From contig NZ_QBKH01000008.1 in NCBI RefSeq assembly GCF_003054045.1, positions 1 through 64,000 of the forward strand: DNA of 64,000 nt, in the 5' to 3' direction. Below, one piece after another: positions 9,657 through 19,030 of the stretch. The notes beneath the pieces are model-generated. The model saw only the letters and a list, made by a program, of their open reading frames with translations, ran no database searches and was not told the origin of the DNA. The position numbers and the translations under genes are program-made. How positions within the stretch are numbered: the stretch's first letter is position 1; each line of letters starts with the position of its first letter. The stretch comes from Sphingobacterium faecium (GTDB taxonomy: Bacteria; Bacteroidota; Bacteroidia; Sphingobacteriales; Sphingobacteriaceae).

Positions 9657-11507
9657 ATGATGATACGTCTATTGTTAAGTAGTGTTTTTATACTACTTCA
9701 GCTTTCTTATGCCTTTTCTCAAGGTAATTTTTCTATTCAAAGAGTCGAACCTTTGCATTGGTGGGTCGGTATGAAATCTTCTGATTTACAGTTGATTATT
9801 TATGGTAAAAATATAGGGAAGAGCAAGGTTGAAATCCAGAAGAAAGGCTTAACCTTGATCAAAACTAATCTGGTTGAAAATGCTAATTATTTATTTCTAG
9901 ATCTGGTCGTTGAGTCTGGTGCTACTGCGGGTTTGTATCCGATTGAATTTTATGAAAATAATAAGTTAGTAGGACGATATGATTATGAATTAAAAAATAG
10001 AGATGCTTCTATCGTGAAAGCTCAAGGTATCCAGGCGGAAGATCTGATTTACTTAATCATGCCGGATCGCTTTGCAAATGGGAACAAAGAAAATGATCAG
10101 GTAAAAGGTTTGCGGGAGATGCAAGTAAACCGTGATTCGATGTATGCCCGTCATGGCGGTGACATCGATGGTGTTATTCAGCATTTGGATTATTTGGCCG
10201 ATCTAGGGGTTACTTCTGTTTGGTTGACACCTGTATTGACCAATGATATGCCTCAGGCTTCTTATCATGGATATGCAAATACCGAAAATTATCAGATTGA
10301 TCCAAGATTGGGAACCAATGAGACCTATCGCAAACTTGGTGAGGAATTGCATAAACGTAAAATGAAACTGGTGCATGATGTCGTTCCAAATCATGTAGGA
10401 CTTTACCACTGGACTGTAATCGACAAACCTTTTAAAGAATGGCTGCATGAGTGGCCAAGTTTTACACAAACCACTTATAAGGATCAGACTATTTTCGATC
10501 CCTATGCTGCTGTTGCAGATCGAGACCGAATGGAAAAAGGATGGTTTGTAGAGACTATGCCCGACATGAATCAAGAAAATGAATATGTTCAAAAGTACAT
10601 TTTGCAGAGCCATATTTGGTGGATTGAATATGCGGGTATCGATGGGTTTCGAATAGACACCTATCCATACAATGATTTGGCTTTTATGGCAAAATGGACA
10701 ACTGCAATTCAAAAAGAATATCCTCAGTTTTCATTCTTTGGTGAAACATGGGTACAATCCATACCTAACCAAGCTTATTTTTTAGGTGGTCAGCGTGTGG
10801 GACAATCGATCGATACGAAGCTTGATGGTGTCACTGATTTTCAAATGAATTATGCTATTGGAGAGGCTTTGAATAATGAAAAAGATGGTGCCAATAGATT
10901 GTACGCAACCTTAGGATCGGATTATCAATATCCTAATCCATTAGCTAATGTGATTTTCTTGGATAATCATGATAAGGATCGTTTTTTCTCTGTGGTTGGA
11001 GAGAACATAGAGAAATATAAATCTGCATTCTCTTGGTTGCTGACATCTCGTGGTATACCACAGATGTATTATGGTGCAGAAGTACTGATGAAGAATTTTA
11101 ATACACCAGATGGCTTACTTCGGGAAGATTTTAAAGGTGGATTTGCGGGTGATACTGTTAATAAATTTAATGCTTCAGGCCGATCTGATGCAGAAAATGA
11201 ACTGTTCGATCATATTAAAAAGTTAGCGAATTATCGTAAGAATAATGCCGTATTGCAGTATGGAGCTACTCAGCATTATGTACCTGAGCATAACGTATAT
11301 GCGTATTTCAGGTCTAATGAAACTCAAGTTGTCTCCATTTTTATGAATTGCAATGATAAGGAAGTCAAGTTGCCTTTAGCTCGATTTAGAGAGAGTCTGA
11401 GAGGTGCAACACGAATGAACAATATCTTAAAAGGGGTAGAGCAAGATATACCACTAGAAATCACATTAAAACCTCATCAAACGGTCGTGTTTGAATTAAA
11501 AAAATAA
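9657..11507 (+). CDS. exported GH13 cyclomaltodextrinase/neopullulanase-like enzyme
   Basis: A 616-residue protein with a signal peptide ending YAFSQ and no lipobox, so probably periplasmic. An N-terminal beta domain typical of cyclomaltodextrinases covers about residues 25-120 and precedes the GH13 barrel. Motifs are complete: DVVPNHVG (about Asp241), GFRIDTY (nucleophile about Asp334), FFGETW (acid about Glu363) and FLDNHDKDR (about Asp439). This is the layout of SusA and related neopullulanases, which cut imported maltodextrins into maltose and glucose. It begins ATGATG, and either codon could be used. The stop is four bases before the pgmB start, so the two are probably co-translated. Confidence 0.9.
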   Translation: MMIRLLLSSVFILLQLSYAFSQGNFSIQRVEPLHWWVGMKSSDLQLIIYGKNIGKSKVEIQKKGLTLIKTNLVENANYLFLDLVVESGATAGLYPIEFYENNKLVGRYDYELKNRDASIVKAQGIQAEDLIYLIMPDRFANGNKENDQVKGLREMQVNRDSMYARHGGDIDGVIQHLDYLADLGVTSVWLTPVLTNDMPQASYHGYANTENYQIDPRLGTNETYRKLGEELHKRKMKLVHDVVPNHVGLYHWTVIDKPFKEWLHEWPSFTQTTYKDQTIFDPYAAVADRDRMEKGWFVETMPDMNQENEYVQKYILQSHIWWIEYAGIDGFRIDTYPYNDLAFMAKWTTAIQKEYPQFSFFGETWVQSIPNQAYFLGGQRVGQSIDTKLDGVTDFQMNYAIGEALNNEKDGANRLYATLGSDYQYPNPLANVIFLDNHDKDRFFSVVGENIEKYKSAFSWLLTSRGIPQMYYGAEVLMKNFNTPDGLLREDFKGGFAGDTVNKFNASGRSDAENELFDHIKKLANYRKNNAVLQYGATQHYVPEHNVYAYFRSNETQVVSIFMNCNDKEVKLPLARFRESLRGATRMNNILKGVEQDIPLEITLKPHQTVVFELKK

Positions 11508-11511
11508 AAAA

Positions 11512-12159
11512 ATGAAAAGTGCATTGGACCTTTTGAAGGAAATAAAGGGAGTAATTTTTGATCTCGACGGTGTTTTGGTGGATACTGCGGTATTTCATTT
11601 TCAAGCTTGGAAAAGACTTGCTCAGGAATTGCGATTTGATTTTACAGAGATTGAAAATGAACAATTAAAGGGGGTAAGTCGAATGGCTTCACTAGAGAAA
11701 ATTTTAAAATGGGCTGGAGTTGATGCTTCTGAAAGTGAAAAAATAGAAATGGCAGAACGTAAAAATCGCTGGTATTTGGATTTAGTTCAGGAGATGCGAG
11801 CAGATGAAGTATTACCAGGATCAATGGAATTGCTGCATTGGTTAAAGCAAAATGATTATCGCATAGCATTAGGATCTGCCAGCAAGAATGCACCGCTTAT
11901 CTTGGAGAAAACGGGCATGATTTCCTTTTTTGATGTTCTTATAGATGGTAATAGCGTCAGTCTTTCTAAGCCACATCCAGAGGTTTTCTTAAAAGCTGCA
12001 AGAGACCTACAATTGCTTCCTGAATCATGTCTGGTATTTGAAGATGCGCAGGCTGGTGTAGATGCTGCAAGGGCAGCAGGGATGAGTGTGATTGGCATCG
12101 GTTGCAATTTGAATGGAACAGATTTGTCCATCAACAGTTTGGAGAAAGTTTTAAATTAA
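11512..12159 (+). CDS. pgmB: beta-phosphoglucomutase
   Basis: A 215-residue HAD-superfamily protein with motif FDLDGVLVDTA, giving nucleophile Asp17 and acid/base Asp19. A helical cap follows, then motif II (LGSASKNA), a Lys in SLSKPHPE and the FEDAQAGVDAARAAGM segment characteristic of beta-phosphoglucomutase. It converts beta-glucose 1-phosphate to glucose 6-phosphate in the cytoplasm. The next gene encodes a GH65 phosphorylase that would make exactly this substrate, which strongly supports the call over a generic HAD phosphatase. Confidence 0.93.
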   Translation: MKSALDLLKEIKGVIFDLDGVLVDTAVFHFQAWKRLAQELRFDFTEIENEQLKGVSRMASLEKILKWAGVDASESEKIEMAERKNRWYLDLVQEMRADEVLPGSMELLHWLKQNDYRIALGSASKNAPLILEKTGMISFFDVLIDGNSVSLSKPHPEVFLKAARDLQLLPESCLVFEDAQAGVDAARAAGMSVIGIGCNLNGTDLSINSLEKVLN

Positions 12160-12174
12160 TTAGTTGATTTTGCA

Positions 12175-14457
12175 ATGAAGAATTATATCGTCCACGATGA
12201 GTGGAATATCATAGAAGAGGGGTTTCACCCTGCGTATAATGAAGTCTCGGAGAGTTTATTTTCTATCGGAAATGGTAGAATGGGACAAAGAGCAAATTTT
12301 GAAGAAGATTATAGTGGCAAATCATTGTCTGGATCATACTTAGCAGGAGTTTACTATCCTGATAAAACTCGTGTAGGCTGGTGGAAAAATGGTTACCCGG
12401 AATATTTTGCAAAGGTTATTAACTCCATTAACTGGATCGGTCTTCATATCCACGTGAATGGCGAGATCTTGGATCTGGCAACATGTAAAGTACAGCGTTT
12501 TCAACGGAAGTTAGACATGAAGCACGGATTGTTAATGCGATCTTTTGATGTCAAACTTCAAAATGGTGTGGAGATTCGTGTAAAAAGTACAAGAATATTT
12601 CATCTATTTCAATCCGAAACCGCTTCTTTAAAATATACCATTCAAGTCTTGAATGGGCAGGCTTCTTTACAGGTAGCGTCCTACTTGGAAGGAGATGTTG
12701 TCAATAGGGACAGTAACTATGATGAGCATTTCTGGAATTTCATTTCAAGTGGTGCATTAGATTCTCAGTTAAATGTGACTATGAAGACGAAGAAGACCGA
12801 TTTCATAGTACGGGCTGATTTGGTCAATAGCTTTATCTTAAATACTGAAACCCTAGCGCCCAAACAATCAACAGATGGGGCATATGTTTCTGAAACTATA
12901 GCAATTCCGTTAACACCTGAAGATGTATTTTCCATCGAAAAACGTGTTTCAATGGTTACTTCTCAAAATCATAATGAAGCTGAATTGGTCGCCGCTGGAC
13001 GAGCAAATATAGAACAGGTTTCTGCTTTATCATTTGATGAGCTGAAAAATAAACAAGCTTTAGCTTGGGGAAATTTCTGGAATGAAAGTGATATTGAAAT
13101 CACTGCAGATGTTGCCTCACAGCAAGCGATCCGATTTAATATCTTTCAATTATATCAAACGTATACCGGCGAAGACTCTAGACTTAATATTGGTCCAAAA
13201 GGATTTACCGGAGAAAAATATGGCGGTGTGACGTATTGGGATACGGAAGCTTACTGTGTTCCTTTTTATCTTGCCACGCAGCCTGCTGATGTCGCTCGCA
13301 ATTTATTATTTTATCGCTATCAACATCTGGATAAAGCCATTGAGAATGCAGAGAAACTTGGTTTTTCAAATGGCGCTGCTTTATATCCTATGGTCACGAT
13401 GAATGGAGAAGAGTGTCATAATGAATGGGAGATTACTTTTGAAGAGATCCACCGTAATGGCGCAATTGCTTTTGCCATCTATAATTATCAGCGCTATACG
13501 GGTGATCGGTCATATGTTGAAAATTATGGTCTTGAAGTATTGATTGCGATCAGTCGTTTTTGGGCACAGCGTGTGAATTGGAGTGATGAAAAGGAGAAAT
13601 ATGTCATATTGGGAGTCACTGGTCCGAATGAATATGAAAATAATGTCAATAACAACTGGTATACCAATACAGTTGCGGGCTGGTGTTTGAAGTATACACT
13701 GGAATCGATAGAAACCTTAAAAGAGAGTGATCCTACTAAACAAATAACCTTGTTTGAAAAAGTGAATTTCAAGGAAGAAGAAGCCGTTTCATGGCAACAT
13801 ATCATCGATCATTTATATTATCCGATAGATAGCGAGCAGGGCATATTTTTACAACAGGACGGTTATCTGGATAAAGAACAGGTATTGGTTTCCGATCTAC
13901 CAGACAAGGAGCGACCTATTAATCAAAAGTGGAGTTGGGATCGTATTTTAAGATCATGTTTTATAAAACAAGCAGATGTACTTCAGGGTTTATACTTTTT
14001 TGAAGATCAATACGATCTGGATACGATAAGAAGAAATTATGATTTTTATGAACCCAGAACGGTTCATGAAAGTTCTTTGTCGCCCTGTGTTCATGCTATT
14101 TTAGCATCAAAACTTGGTAATGAAGCTAAGGCATACGAGTTTTATCTCAGAACTGCTCGGTTAGATCTAGATGATTATAACAACGATACCGAAGATGGTT
14201 TACATATTACATCTATGGCCGGAACCTGGATGTCTATTGTAGAAGGTTTTGCGGGTATGCGTGTGAAAAACAATACATTAAGTTTTCAAACTTTCATTCC
14301 TAAAACATGGGATAGCTATGCATTTCATGTACAGTTTAGGGGAGTGAAATTATTTGTTAGAATAAAACAGCATGATTTTGAACTGATAAATAAGTCTAAT
14401 CAAGAAATTAATATTATTTTTAACGGAGAGGAAATCTCTGTTAAGCCACGTGCATAA
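12175..14457 (+). CDS. GH65 phosphorylase, probably maltose phosphorylase
   Basis: A 760-residue cytoplasmic protein without a signal peptide. It has the GH65 N-terminal beta-sandwich, an (alpha/alpha)6 barrel with the TGPNEYENNVNNNWYTN-like catalytic segment (general acid about Glu486), and the C-terminal STSPCVHA-like and GLHITSMAGTW segments. GH65 enzymes phosphorolyse alpha-linked disaccharides with inversion, giving beta-glucose 1-phosphate. Length and genomic partners (pgmB upstream, sugar transporter downstream, maltodextrin enzymes) favour maltose phosphorylase. Trehalose or kojibiose phosphorylase are alternatives within the family. The last eight bases overlap a possible start of the transporter gene. 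Confidence 0.92.
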   Translation: MKNYIVHDEWNIIEEGFHPAYNEVSESLFSIGNGRMGQRANFEEDYSGKSLSGSYLAGVYYPDKTRVGWWKNGYPEYFAKVINSINWIGLHIHVNGEILDLATCKVQRFQRKLDMKHGLLMRSFDVKLQNGVEIRVKSTRIFHLFQSETASLKYTIQVLNGQASLQVASYLEGDVVNRDSNYDEHFWNFISSGALDSQLNVTMKTKKTDFIVRADLVNSFILNTETLAPKQSTDGAYVSETIAIPLTPEDVFSIEKRVSMVTSQNHNEAELVAAGRANIEQVSALSFDELKNKQALAWGNFWNESDIEITADVASQQAIRFNIFQLYQTYTGEDSRLNIGPKGFTGEKYGGVTYWDTEAYCVPFYLATQPADVARNLLFYRYQHLDKAIENAEKLGFSNGAALYPMVTMNGEECHNEWEITFEEIHRNGAIAFAIYNYQRYTGDRSYVENYGLEVLIAISRFWAQRVNWSDEKEKYVILGVTGPNEYENNVNNNWYTNTVAGWCLKYTLESIETLKESDPTKQITLFEKVNFKEEEAVSWQHIIDHLYYPIDSEQGIFLQQDGYLDKEQVLVSDLPDKERPINQKWSWDRILRSCFIKQADVLQGLYFFEDQYDLDTIRRNYDFYEPRTVHESSLSPCVHAILASKLGNEAKAYEFYLRTARLDLDDYNNDTEDGLHITSMAGTWMSIVEGFAGMRVKNNTLSFQTFIPKTWDSYAFHVQFRGVKLFVRIKQHDFELINKSNQEINIIFNGEEISVKPRA

Positions 14458-14476
14458 CCACCTAAGTAATAAAATT

Positions 14477-15820
14477 ATGATTTCAAAACTGCATAAGCCA
14501 AAACTGTCAACCGTTCAGATTATCAATATGAGCATAGGCTTTTTGGGTATCCAAACTGGATTTGCTCTTCAAAACGGCAATGCATCGCGCATTCTCCAAA
14601 CTTTTGGAGCTGATGTCGAGCATTTATCGCTTTTTTGGTTAGCAGCTCCCATTACTGGGATGATTGTACAACCGATTATAGGTTATTACAGTGATCGTAC
14701 TTGGAATAAATTTGGGCGTCGTAAGCCATATTTTTTGATTGGCGCCATTTTAACAGCGATAGCACTGATATTAATGCCCAATGCTGCATTATTTACGGCT
14801 ATTTTACCACCTTTATTAATAGGTGCTGGTATGCTAACGATTATGGATGCATCTATCAATGTCACGATGGAGCCATTTCGGGCTTTGGTCGCGGACAATT
14901 TGCCGAGTTCACAACGCAGCCTAGGCTTTTCTATTCAGACTTTTATTATCGGCTCTGGAGCAGTTATTGGTTCTTGGTTACCTTATGTGCTCACCCATTA
15001 CTTGGGAGTTGATGGTACAGCAGCAGAGGGCGTAATTCCTCCAAATGTGATATATTCTTTTTATTGCGGAGCAGGCATATTGTTGTTATCCATCTTGTGG
15101 ACTGTTTTATCTACAAAAGAATATAGTCCCGATCAATTGGCTTCTTTTGAGGATACGGCACTTGAAGTAGAGACGATTGCCAAACATCGGTCAGGATTAT
15201 TTGCCATTGTTGATGATTTTAGGACCATGCCAAAAACAATGAAACAATTGGGCTTGGTGCAGTTCTTTTCCTGGTTTGCACTTTTTATGATGTGGGTATA
15301 TACTACGCCAGCTATAGCAGAACATATCTTTTATCTAAAAGATGGTGATAAATCTAAACTCTATATGGATGCTGCCAATTGGGTAGGCGTATTGTTTGGT
15401 ATCTATAACGCCGTTTCAGCGATTTATGCTTTGTTTTTAGCCAAAATAGCAGCTAAGTTCGGGCGTAAACAGACTCATGCTTTTTCATTGATAATGGGAG
15501 GTCTTGGATTGATCTCGATATTTATCATTAAGGACCCCAACCTACTGATTATCCCTATGATTGGTATTGGTCTAGCATGGGGAAGTATTTTAGCGATGCC
15601 TTATGCTATTTTAAGTGATAGTTTGCCCGCTAAAAAAATGGGGGTTTATATGGGTATTTTTAACTTTTTTATCACCTTTCCTCAAATCGTATGTGGTTTT
15701 TTTGGAGGATATATGATTAAAATTTTCTTTGATAGCAATTCTGTTTATGGTATTTTATTAGCGGGCGTTTTTATGTTGTTGGGCGCCTTATCTGTGCTGC
15801 GGATCAAGGATAAAATCTAA
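14477..15820 (+). CDS. MFS sugar transporter, SLC45/sucrose-maltose type
   Basis: A membrane protein of 447 residues with about twelve hydrophobic segments. It has the MFS loop signature DRTWNKFGRRKPYF between segments 2 and 3 and GIQTGFALQNGNASRILQ in segment 1, as in sucrose/maltose:H+ symporters common in Bacteroidota starch loci. It would carry maltose from periplasm to cytoplasm for phosphorolysis. An earlier ATG at 14450 overlaps the GH65 gene by eight bases and would add nine polar residues. I prefer 14477 because the membrane region begins soon after it, but the upstream start would allow translational coupling. Confidence 0.88.
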   Translation: MISKLHKPKLSTVQIINMSIGFLGIQTGFALQNGNASRILQTFGADVEHLSLFWLAAPITGMIVQPIIGYYSDRTWNKFGRRKPYFLIGAILTAIALILMPNAALFTAILPPLLIGAGMLTIMDASINVTMEPFRALVADNLPSSQRSLGFSIQTFIIGSGAVIGSWLPYVLTHYLGVDGTAAEGVIPPNVIYSFYCGAGILLLSILWTVLSTKEYSPDQLASFEDTALEVETIAKHRSGLFAIVDDFRTMPKTMKQLGLVQFFSWFALFMMWVYTTPAIAEHIFYLKDGDKSKLYMDAANWVGVLFGIYNAVSAIYALFLAKIAAKFGRKQTHAFSLIMGGLGLISIFIIKDPNLLIIPMIGIGLAWGSILAMPYAILSDSLPAKKMGVYMGIFNFFITFPQIVCGFFGGYMIKIFFDSNSVYGILLAGVFMLLGALSVLRIKDKI

Positions 15821-15838
15821 GATAAATAGCGCTTGATC

Positions 15839-15870
15839 AAGGAGCTTCTCTATGGGTAGCTCCTTTTTGT
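15839..15870 (+). terminator. terminator of the maltodextrin operon
   Basis: An eight-pair stem (15839-15846 with 15858-15865) with an eleven-base loop is followed by a T-run. It marks the end of the locus that starts at the operators near 1300. Confidence 0.8.
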
Positions 15871-15929
15871 TTGTTCAAAGTGAAAGATATTTTTTAATTT
15901 AGAGATTATCTGTTAAAAAATTCGATTTT

Positions 15930-16820
15930 ATGTATAGCATTCAAATTACTTCTATTCTATTTTTTCTTTCCTTTATCTTTTCATCTTCATCATATGCGCA
16001 AAGCCAAGATCAAGCTTTAGATGATGGGGTTATACGAATATTAGCTATTGGAAATAGTTTTTCTGAAGATGCTATTGAAAACAATCTATATGAATTGGCA
16101 AATGCGCGTGGGAAAAAAATCGTGATTGGAAATCTCTATATTGGAGGCGCTCCCTTGGATTTGCATGTTAAAAATGCACTTGGAGATAGCAGCGCTTACA
16201 GTTACCGAAAGATAAATGAGTCCGGTGAAAAACAGGTGCTGGAAAAGATAAAAATATCGACAGCTCTTATCGATGAGCCATGGGATTATATCAGTTTTCA
16301 GCAAGCGAGCCCACTATCGGGTAAGTATGATACTTATGCCAAAGATCTACCTCTTCTATACGCATATGTCACGCAACATGTAAAATACCCCGACACCAAG
16401 TATATTTTGCATCAAACATGGGCTTATCAGCATGACTCTGATCACAGCGGTTTTAGTTTATATGGACGTGACCAAACTGCGATGTATCACGCTATTGCAT
16501 CTACATCTGAAAAAGTATACAGTTGGGGCAATTTTTCCATTTTAGTACCTGCTGGTACGGCAATACAAAATGCAAGAACTTCTTATATAGGCGATCATTT
16601 TACAAGGGACGGATACCATCTTAATTTGAATTACGGTCGGTTTATAGCAGCATGCGTATGGTATGAAGCTTTATTTCATGAAAATGTACAAAGTAATGCA
16701 TATGTACCACTCTCCATAAGTTATGTAGAAAGTAAAATTGCAAAGGAAGCGGCACATGTAGCTATTCAAAACCCATATCATGTAACTACTTTATCTCACT
16801 ATAATATTTGGACTTATTGA
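15930..16820 (+). CDS. exported DUF4886 protein, SGNH-hydrolase-like
   Basis: A 296-residue protein with a signal peptide ending SSSYAQS. The core begins ILAIGNSFSEDAIE, the GNSF-type block I of SGNH-like esterases, and continues with GGAPLDLH (block II-like), WDYISFQQASP, and a C-terminal GDHFTRDGYHLN block that supplies the Asp-x-x-His pair. This is the DUF4886 pattern. SGNH enzymes often remove acetyl or other acyl groups from carbohydrates. The actual substrate is unknown. It is followed after 13 bases by a NodB-type deacetylase, so the two are probably one operon. Confidence 0.82.
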   Translation: MYSIQITSILFFLSFIFSSSSYAQSQDQALDDGVIRILAIGNSFSEDAIENNLYELANARGKKIVIGNLYIGGAPLDLHVKNALGDSSAYSYRKINESGEKQVLEKIKISTALIDEPWDYISFQQASPLSGKYDTYAKDLPLLYAYVTQHVKYPDTKYILHQTWAYQHDSDHSGFSLYGRDQTAMYHAIASTSEKVYSWGNFSILVPAGTAIQNARTSYIGDHFTRDGYHLNLNYGRFIAACVWYEALFHENVQSNAYVPLSISYVESKIAKEAAHVAIQNPYHVTTLSHYNIWTY

Positions 16821-16833
16821 TCATATTTTTTAG

Positions 16834-17823
16834 ATGAAACTTCCATCTCTATCTGTTCCATATCAGTTTATTGTTTGGAGCATTTTGTTTCTTTTGATAA
16901 AACCTGAAATTATTTATTCACAGGGTTATCCACATCTTGTGGATTATCAGGTACGTTTTGCAGCCATTTCTTGTAAAGGAAAGCAATATATCGGTATCAG
17001 AAGCTTCCGTAATCAAGATCAAGATTATAGGTTATCTGTTGATCCCAATACTTTGGAAACATATGTGATAAAAAGTACAGATTGTAAAATCATAGAGGTA
17101 AGCAACATCCAAAAGATTGTTAATTTTTCTGGATCTACATATGCTAAAAGCTTTCAACATGTTCGTGATCATGAATATGCTCTTCAAGATGCTGGCATTG
17201 ACTATGCCTTTCCAAAGGAGAGGGGGATCAATTTGACCATCGATTTATGCCCATCACATAAGCCATTGGACAAAGTGATTTTTGAATCTTTATTTTCAGC
17301 TTTTAGAGGTATAGAAAGTTCACTTCCTATTGCTATTTCATTGTCTGGAAAATGGATTTTAAATCACGAAGCCGACCTGCAATGGCTGATTAATCTCAAA
17401 AATAAAGGAATGTTAACGATTACATGGATTAATCATACCTATAACCATCGGGTAAATAAGGATCCTCTTGATCATAATTTTTTACTGGCTGCAGGAACTC
17501 ATGTTAATACCGAAATTCTAGACAACGAAATGCTCATGCTTAAAAAGGGCATTGTTCCTTCCGTTTTCTTTAGATTTCCTGGTCTTGTCTCCAGTAATGA
17601 AATTATGGAGGAAGTATTGGGTTTTGGATTGATACCGATTGGCTCTGATGCATGGCTAGCAAAAGGGCAGCATGCTCAGGATGGGAGTATTGTGTTGATT
17701 CACGCCAATGGTAATGAAGAAGTAGGAGTCCAAGATTTTATTCAGTTGTTAAATAGTGAACAAAAAAACATTAGAAATAAGCGTTGGATTTTACATGACC
17801 TTCATGAGGGAGTAGAATATTAA
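16834..17823 (+). CDS. NodB-type polysaccharide deacetylase-like protein
   Basis: A 329-residue exported protein with an N-terminal hydrophobic segment (about 12-30, ending IIYSQ). A beta-rich region of about 100 residues comes first and the NodB-homology domain second. Catalytic blocks are recognisable: LTIDLCPS (motif 1), NHTYNHR (metal-binding His pair), FRFPGLVSS (motif 3) and VLIHANG (motif 5). The usual TFDD of motif 1 reads TIDL, so one of the two acidic residues is replaced, and activity is not certain. Neighbours are the DUF4886 protein (13 bases upstream) and a DinB-like gene (42 bases downstream). Confidence 0.75.
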   Translation: MKLPSLSVPYQFIVWSILFLLIKPEIIYSQGYPHLVDYQVRFAAISCKGKQYIGIRSFRNQDQDYRLSVDPNTLETYVIKSTDCKIIEVSNIQKIVNFSGSTYAKSFQHVRDHEYALQDAGIDYAFPKERGINLTIDLCPSHKPLDKVIFESLFSAFRGIESSLPIAISLSGKWILNHEADLQWLINLKNKGMLTITWINHTYNHRVNKDPLDHNFLLAAGTHVNTEILDNEMLMLKKGIVPSVFFRFPGLVSSNEIMEEVLGFGLIPIGSDAWLAKGQHAQDGSIVLIHANGNEEVGVQDFIQLLNSEQKNIRNKRWILHDLHEGVEY

Positions 17824-17865
17824 TTTCAACCCATATCAATACAGCATTTTTATAAAAAAAAGATT

Positions 17866-18354
17866 ATGAATGTTAAGAAAAGTTTTTTAATTGAGTTAGA
17901 AAGAGAGACGAATAATACAGGCCGTATTTTAGATCGGATAACTGATGATCACCTTGATTGGCGTCCCCATGAAAAGTCGATGAGCGTAAGAGAATTGTCC
18001 ACTCACATCGTTGATCTGCACAGTTGGATTTCTAAAGCCATTCCGAAGGATGTCTTTGACTTAAAAACAGATTTTCAGCCATTGAAAATTGATTCCGTAT
18101 CAGAACTTAAAGCTATCTTAACAAAGGGATTAGTTGATAATAAGGAAACGATAGCTCAATTACCGGATGATGATTGGTTAAAAGAATGGGTTTTAAAAGC
18201 TGGAGATTGGGAGATCGCCCGATTGCCTAAAGGAGGAGCGATACGCCACATCATTACCAATCATATTATACATCATAGGGGGCAGTTGACTGTTTATTTG
18301 AGGTTGCTGAATATTCCTGTACCAGGATTGTATGGTCCATCGGCAGATGAGTAA
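17866..18354 (+). CDS. DinB-like four-helix protein
   Basis: A 162-residue protein. It has the DinB/YfiT-like arrangement: a helix with NNTGRILDRI, WRPHEKSMSVRELSTHIVDL carrying the first metal His, and a C-terminal HIITNHIIHHRGQLTVYLRL carrying the other two His residues. The ending IPVPGLYGPSADE is typical of the family. Members are metal-binding four-helix bundles, and some act as thiol-dependent transferases. The role of this one is unknown. No signal peptide, so cytoplasmic, unlike the two exported proteins before it. Confidence 0.85.
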   Translation: MNVKKSFLIELERETNNTGRILDRITDDHLDWRPHEKSMSVRELSTHIVDLHSWISKAIPKDVFDLKTDFQPLKIDSVSELKAILTKGLVDNKETIAQLPDDDWLKEWVLKAGDWEIARLPKGGAIRHIITNHIIHHRGQLTVYLRLLNIPVPGLYGPSADE

Positions 18355-18363
18355 ATTAATTTT

Positions 18364-18392
18364 AAACCGAAGTCAAAAGCTTCGGTTTTTTT
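18364..18392 (+). terminator. terminator after the DinB-like gene
   Basis: A nine-pair stem (18364-18372 with 18380-18388, arms AAACCGAAG and CTTCGGTTT) and a seven-base loop followed by T residues. Confidence 0.8.
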
Positions 18393-18514
18393 ATGTTCCT
18401 TCGTAAAAGGAATACATTTCCTATATATGTTAACAACACCAATTATTTTTTTTAAAAAAGTATGTAATACTTCGATACCCTTGCGTGTCTTCTATATAAA
18501 AGCGATTAAAATTT

Positions 18515-19030
18515 ATGAACCAGGAAACCTTTAAAACGACAGTCTTCATCCATAAGGATCGGTTATTTCGTTTTGCAAATAGGTTTTTACTTGATCAAGA
18601 AGATGCCTTTGATTTGGTTCAGGAAGTATTGCTAAAATTGTGGGAAGCGAGAACTGAACTTTTAAAAGTAACGAATATAGAGGCGTATGCTATGCGAATG
18701 ACAAAAAACTTAGCATTGAATCGATTGAATCGTGAGGGAGTAAAAACAAAATATATGGCTCAGCTGGATCAGGATATTCAAAAAGAAAGCTATCCGTCAT
18801 TGACCAGAGAGCTGATCTTAAAGTTAATCGACCGTCTACCAGAAAAGCAGCGGTTGGTTATGTATCTGAGAGATATTGAGGAGTATGAAATTGCTGATAT
18901 TGTAAATTTAGTTGGGATCGATGAAAATGCAGTCCGTGTAAATTTGTCCCGTGCTCGAAATGTAGTAAAAGTCAATTTGACAAAAGTATTTGATTATGAA
19001 GAAAGAAGAATTAAAGCAATTAGAAGCTAA
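18515..19030 (+). CDS. ECF-type sigma-70 factor
   Basis: A 171-residue protein with sigma region 2 (FRFANRFLLDQEDAFDLVQEVLLKLW, residues about 18-43) and region 4 (LPEKQRLVMYLRDIEEYEIADIVNLVGIDENAVRVNLSRAR-like helix-turn-helix, about 108-150). Regions 1 and 3 are absent, which defines the ECF class. Its last 35 bases overlap the next gene, which encodes a membrane protein with anti-sigma layout, so the pair is probably translationally coupled. Targets are unknown, and its own operon is a plausible one because ECF factors are often autoregulated. Confidence 0.92.
   Translation: MNQETFKTTVFIHKDRLFRFANRFLLDQEDAFDLVQEVLLKLWEARTELLKVTNIEAYAMRMTKNLALNRLNREGVKTKYMAQLDQDIQKESYPSLTRELILKLIDRLPEKQRLVMYLRDIEEYEIADIVNLVGIDENAVRVNLSRARNVVKVNLTKVFDYEERRIKAIRS

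Noticed and set aside
10203..10712. A 169-codon open frame on the minus strand inside the GH13 gene
   Set aside because: It covers catalytic motifs of the GH13 enzyme on the other strand, and its own sequence has no domain pattern.
16926..16934. A perfect DnaA box TTATCCACA in the deacetylase gene
   Set aside because: A single box within coding sequence for Gly-Tyr-Pro-His is expected by chance now and then. No further exact box lies near it.
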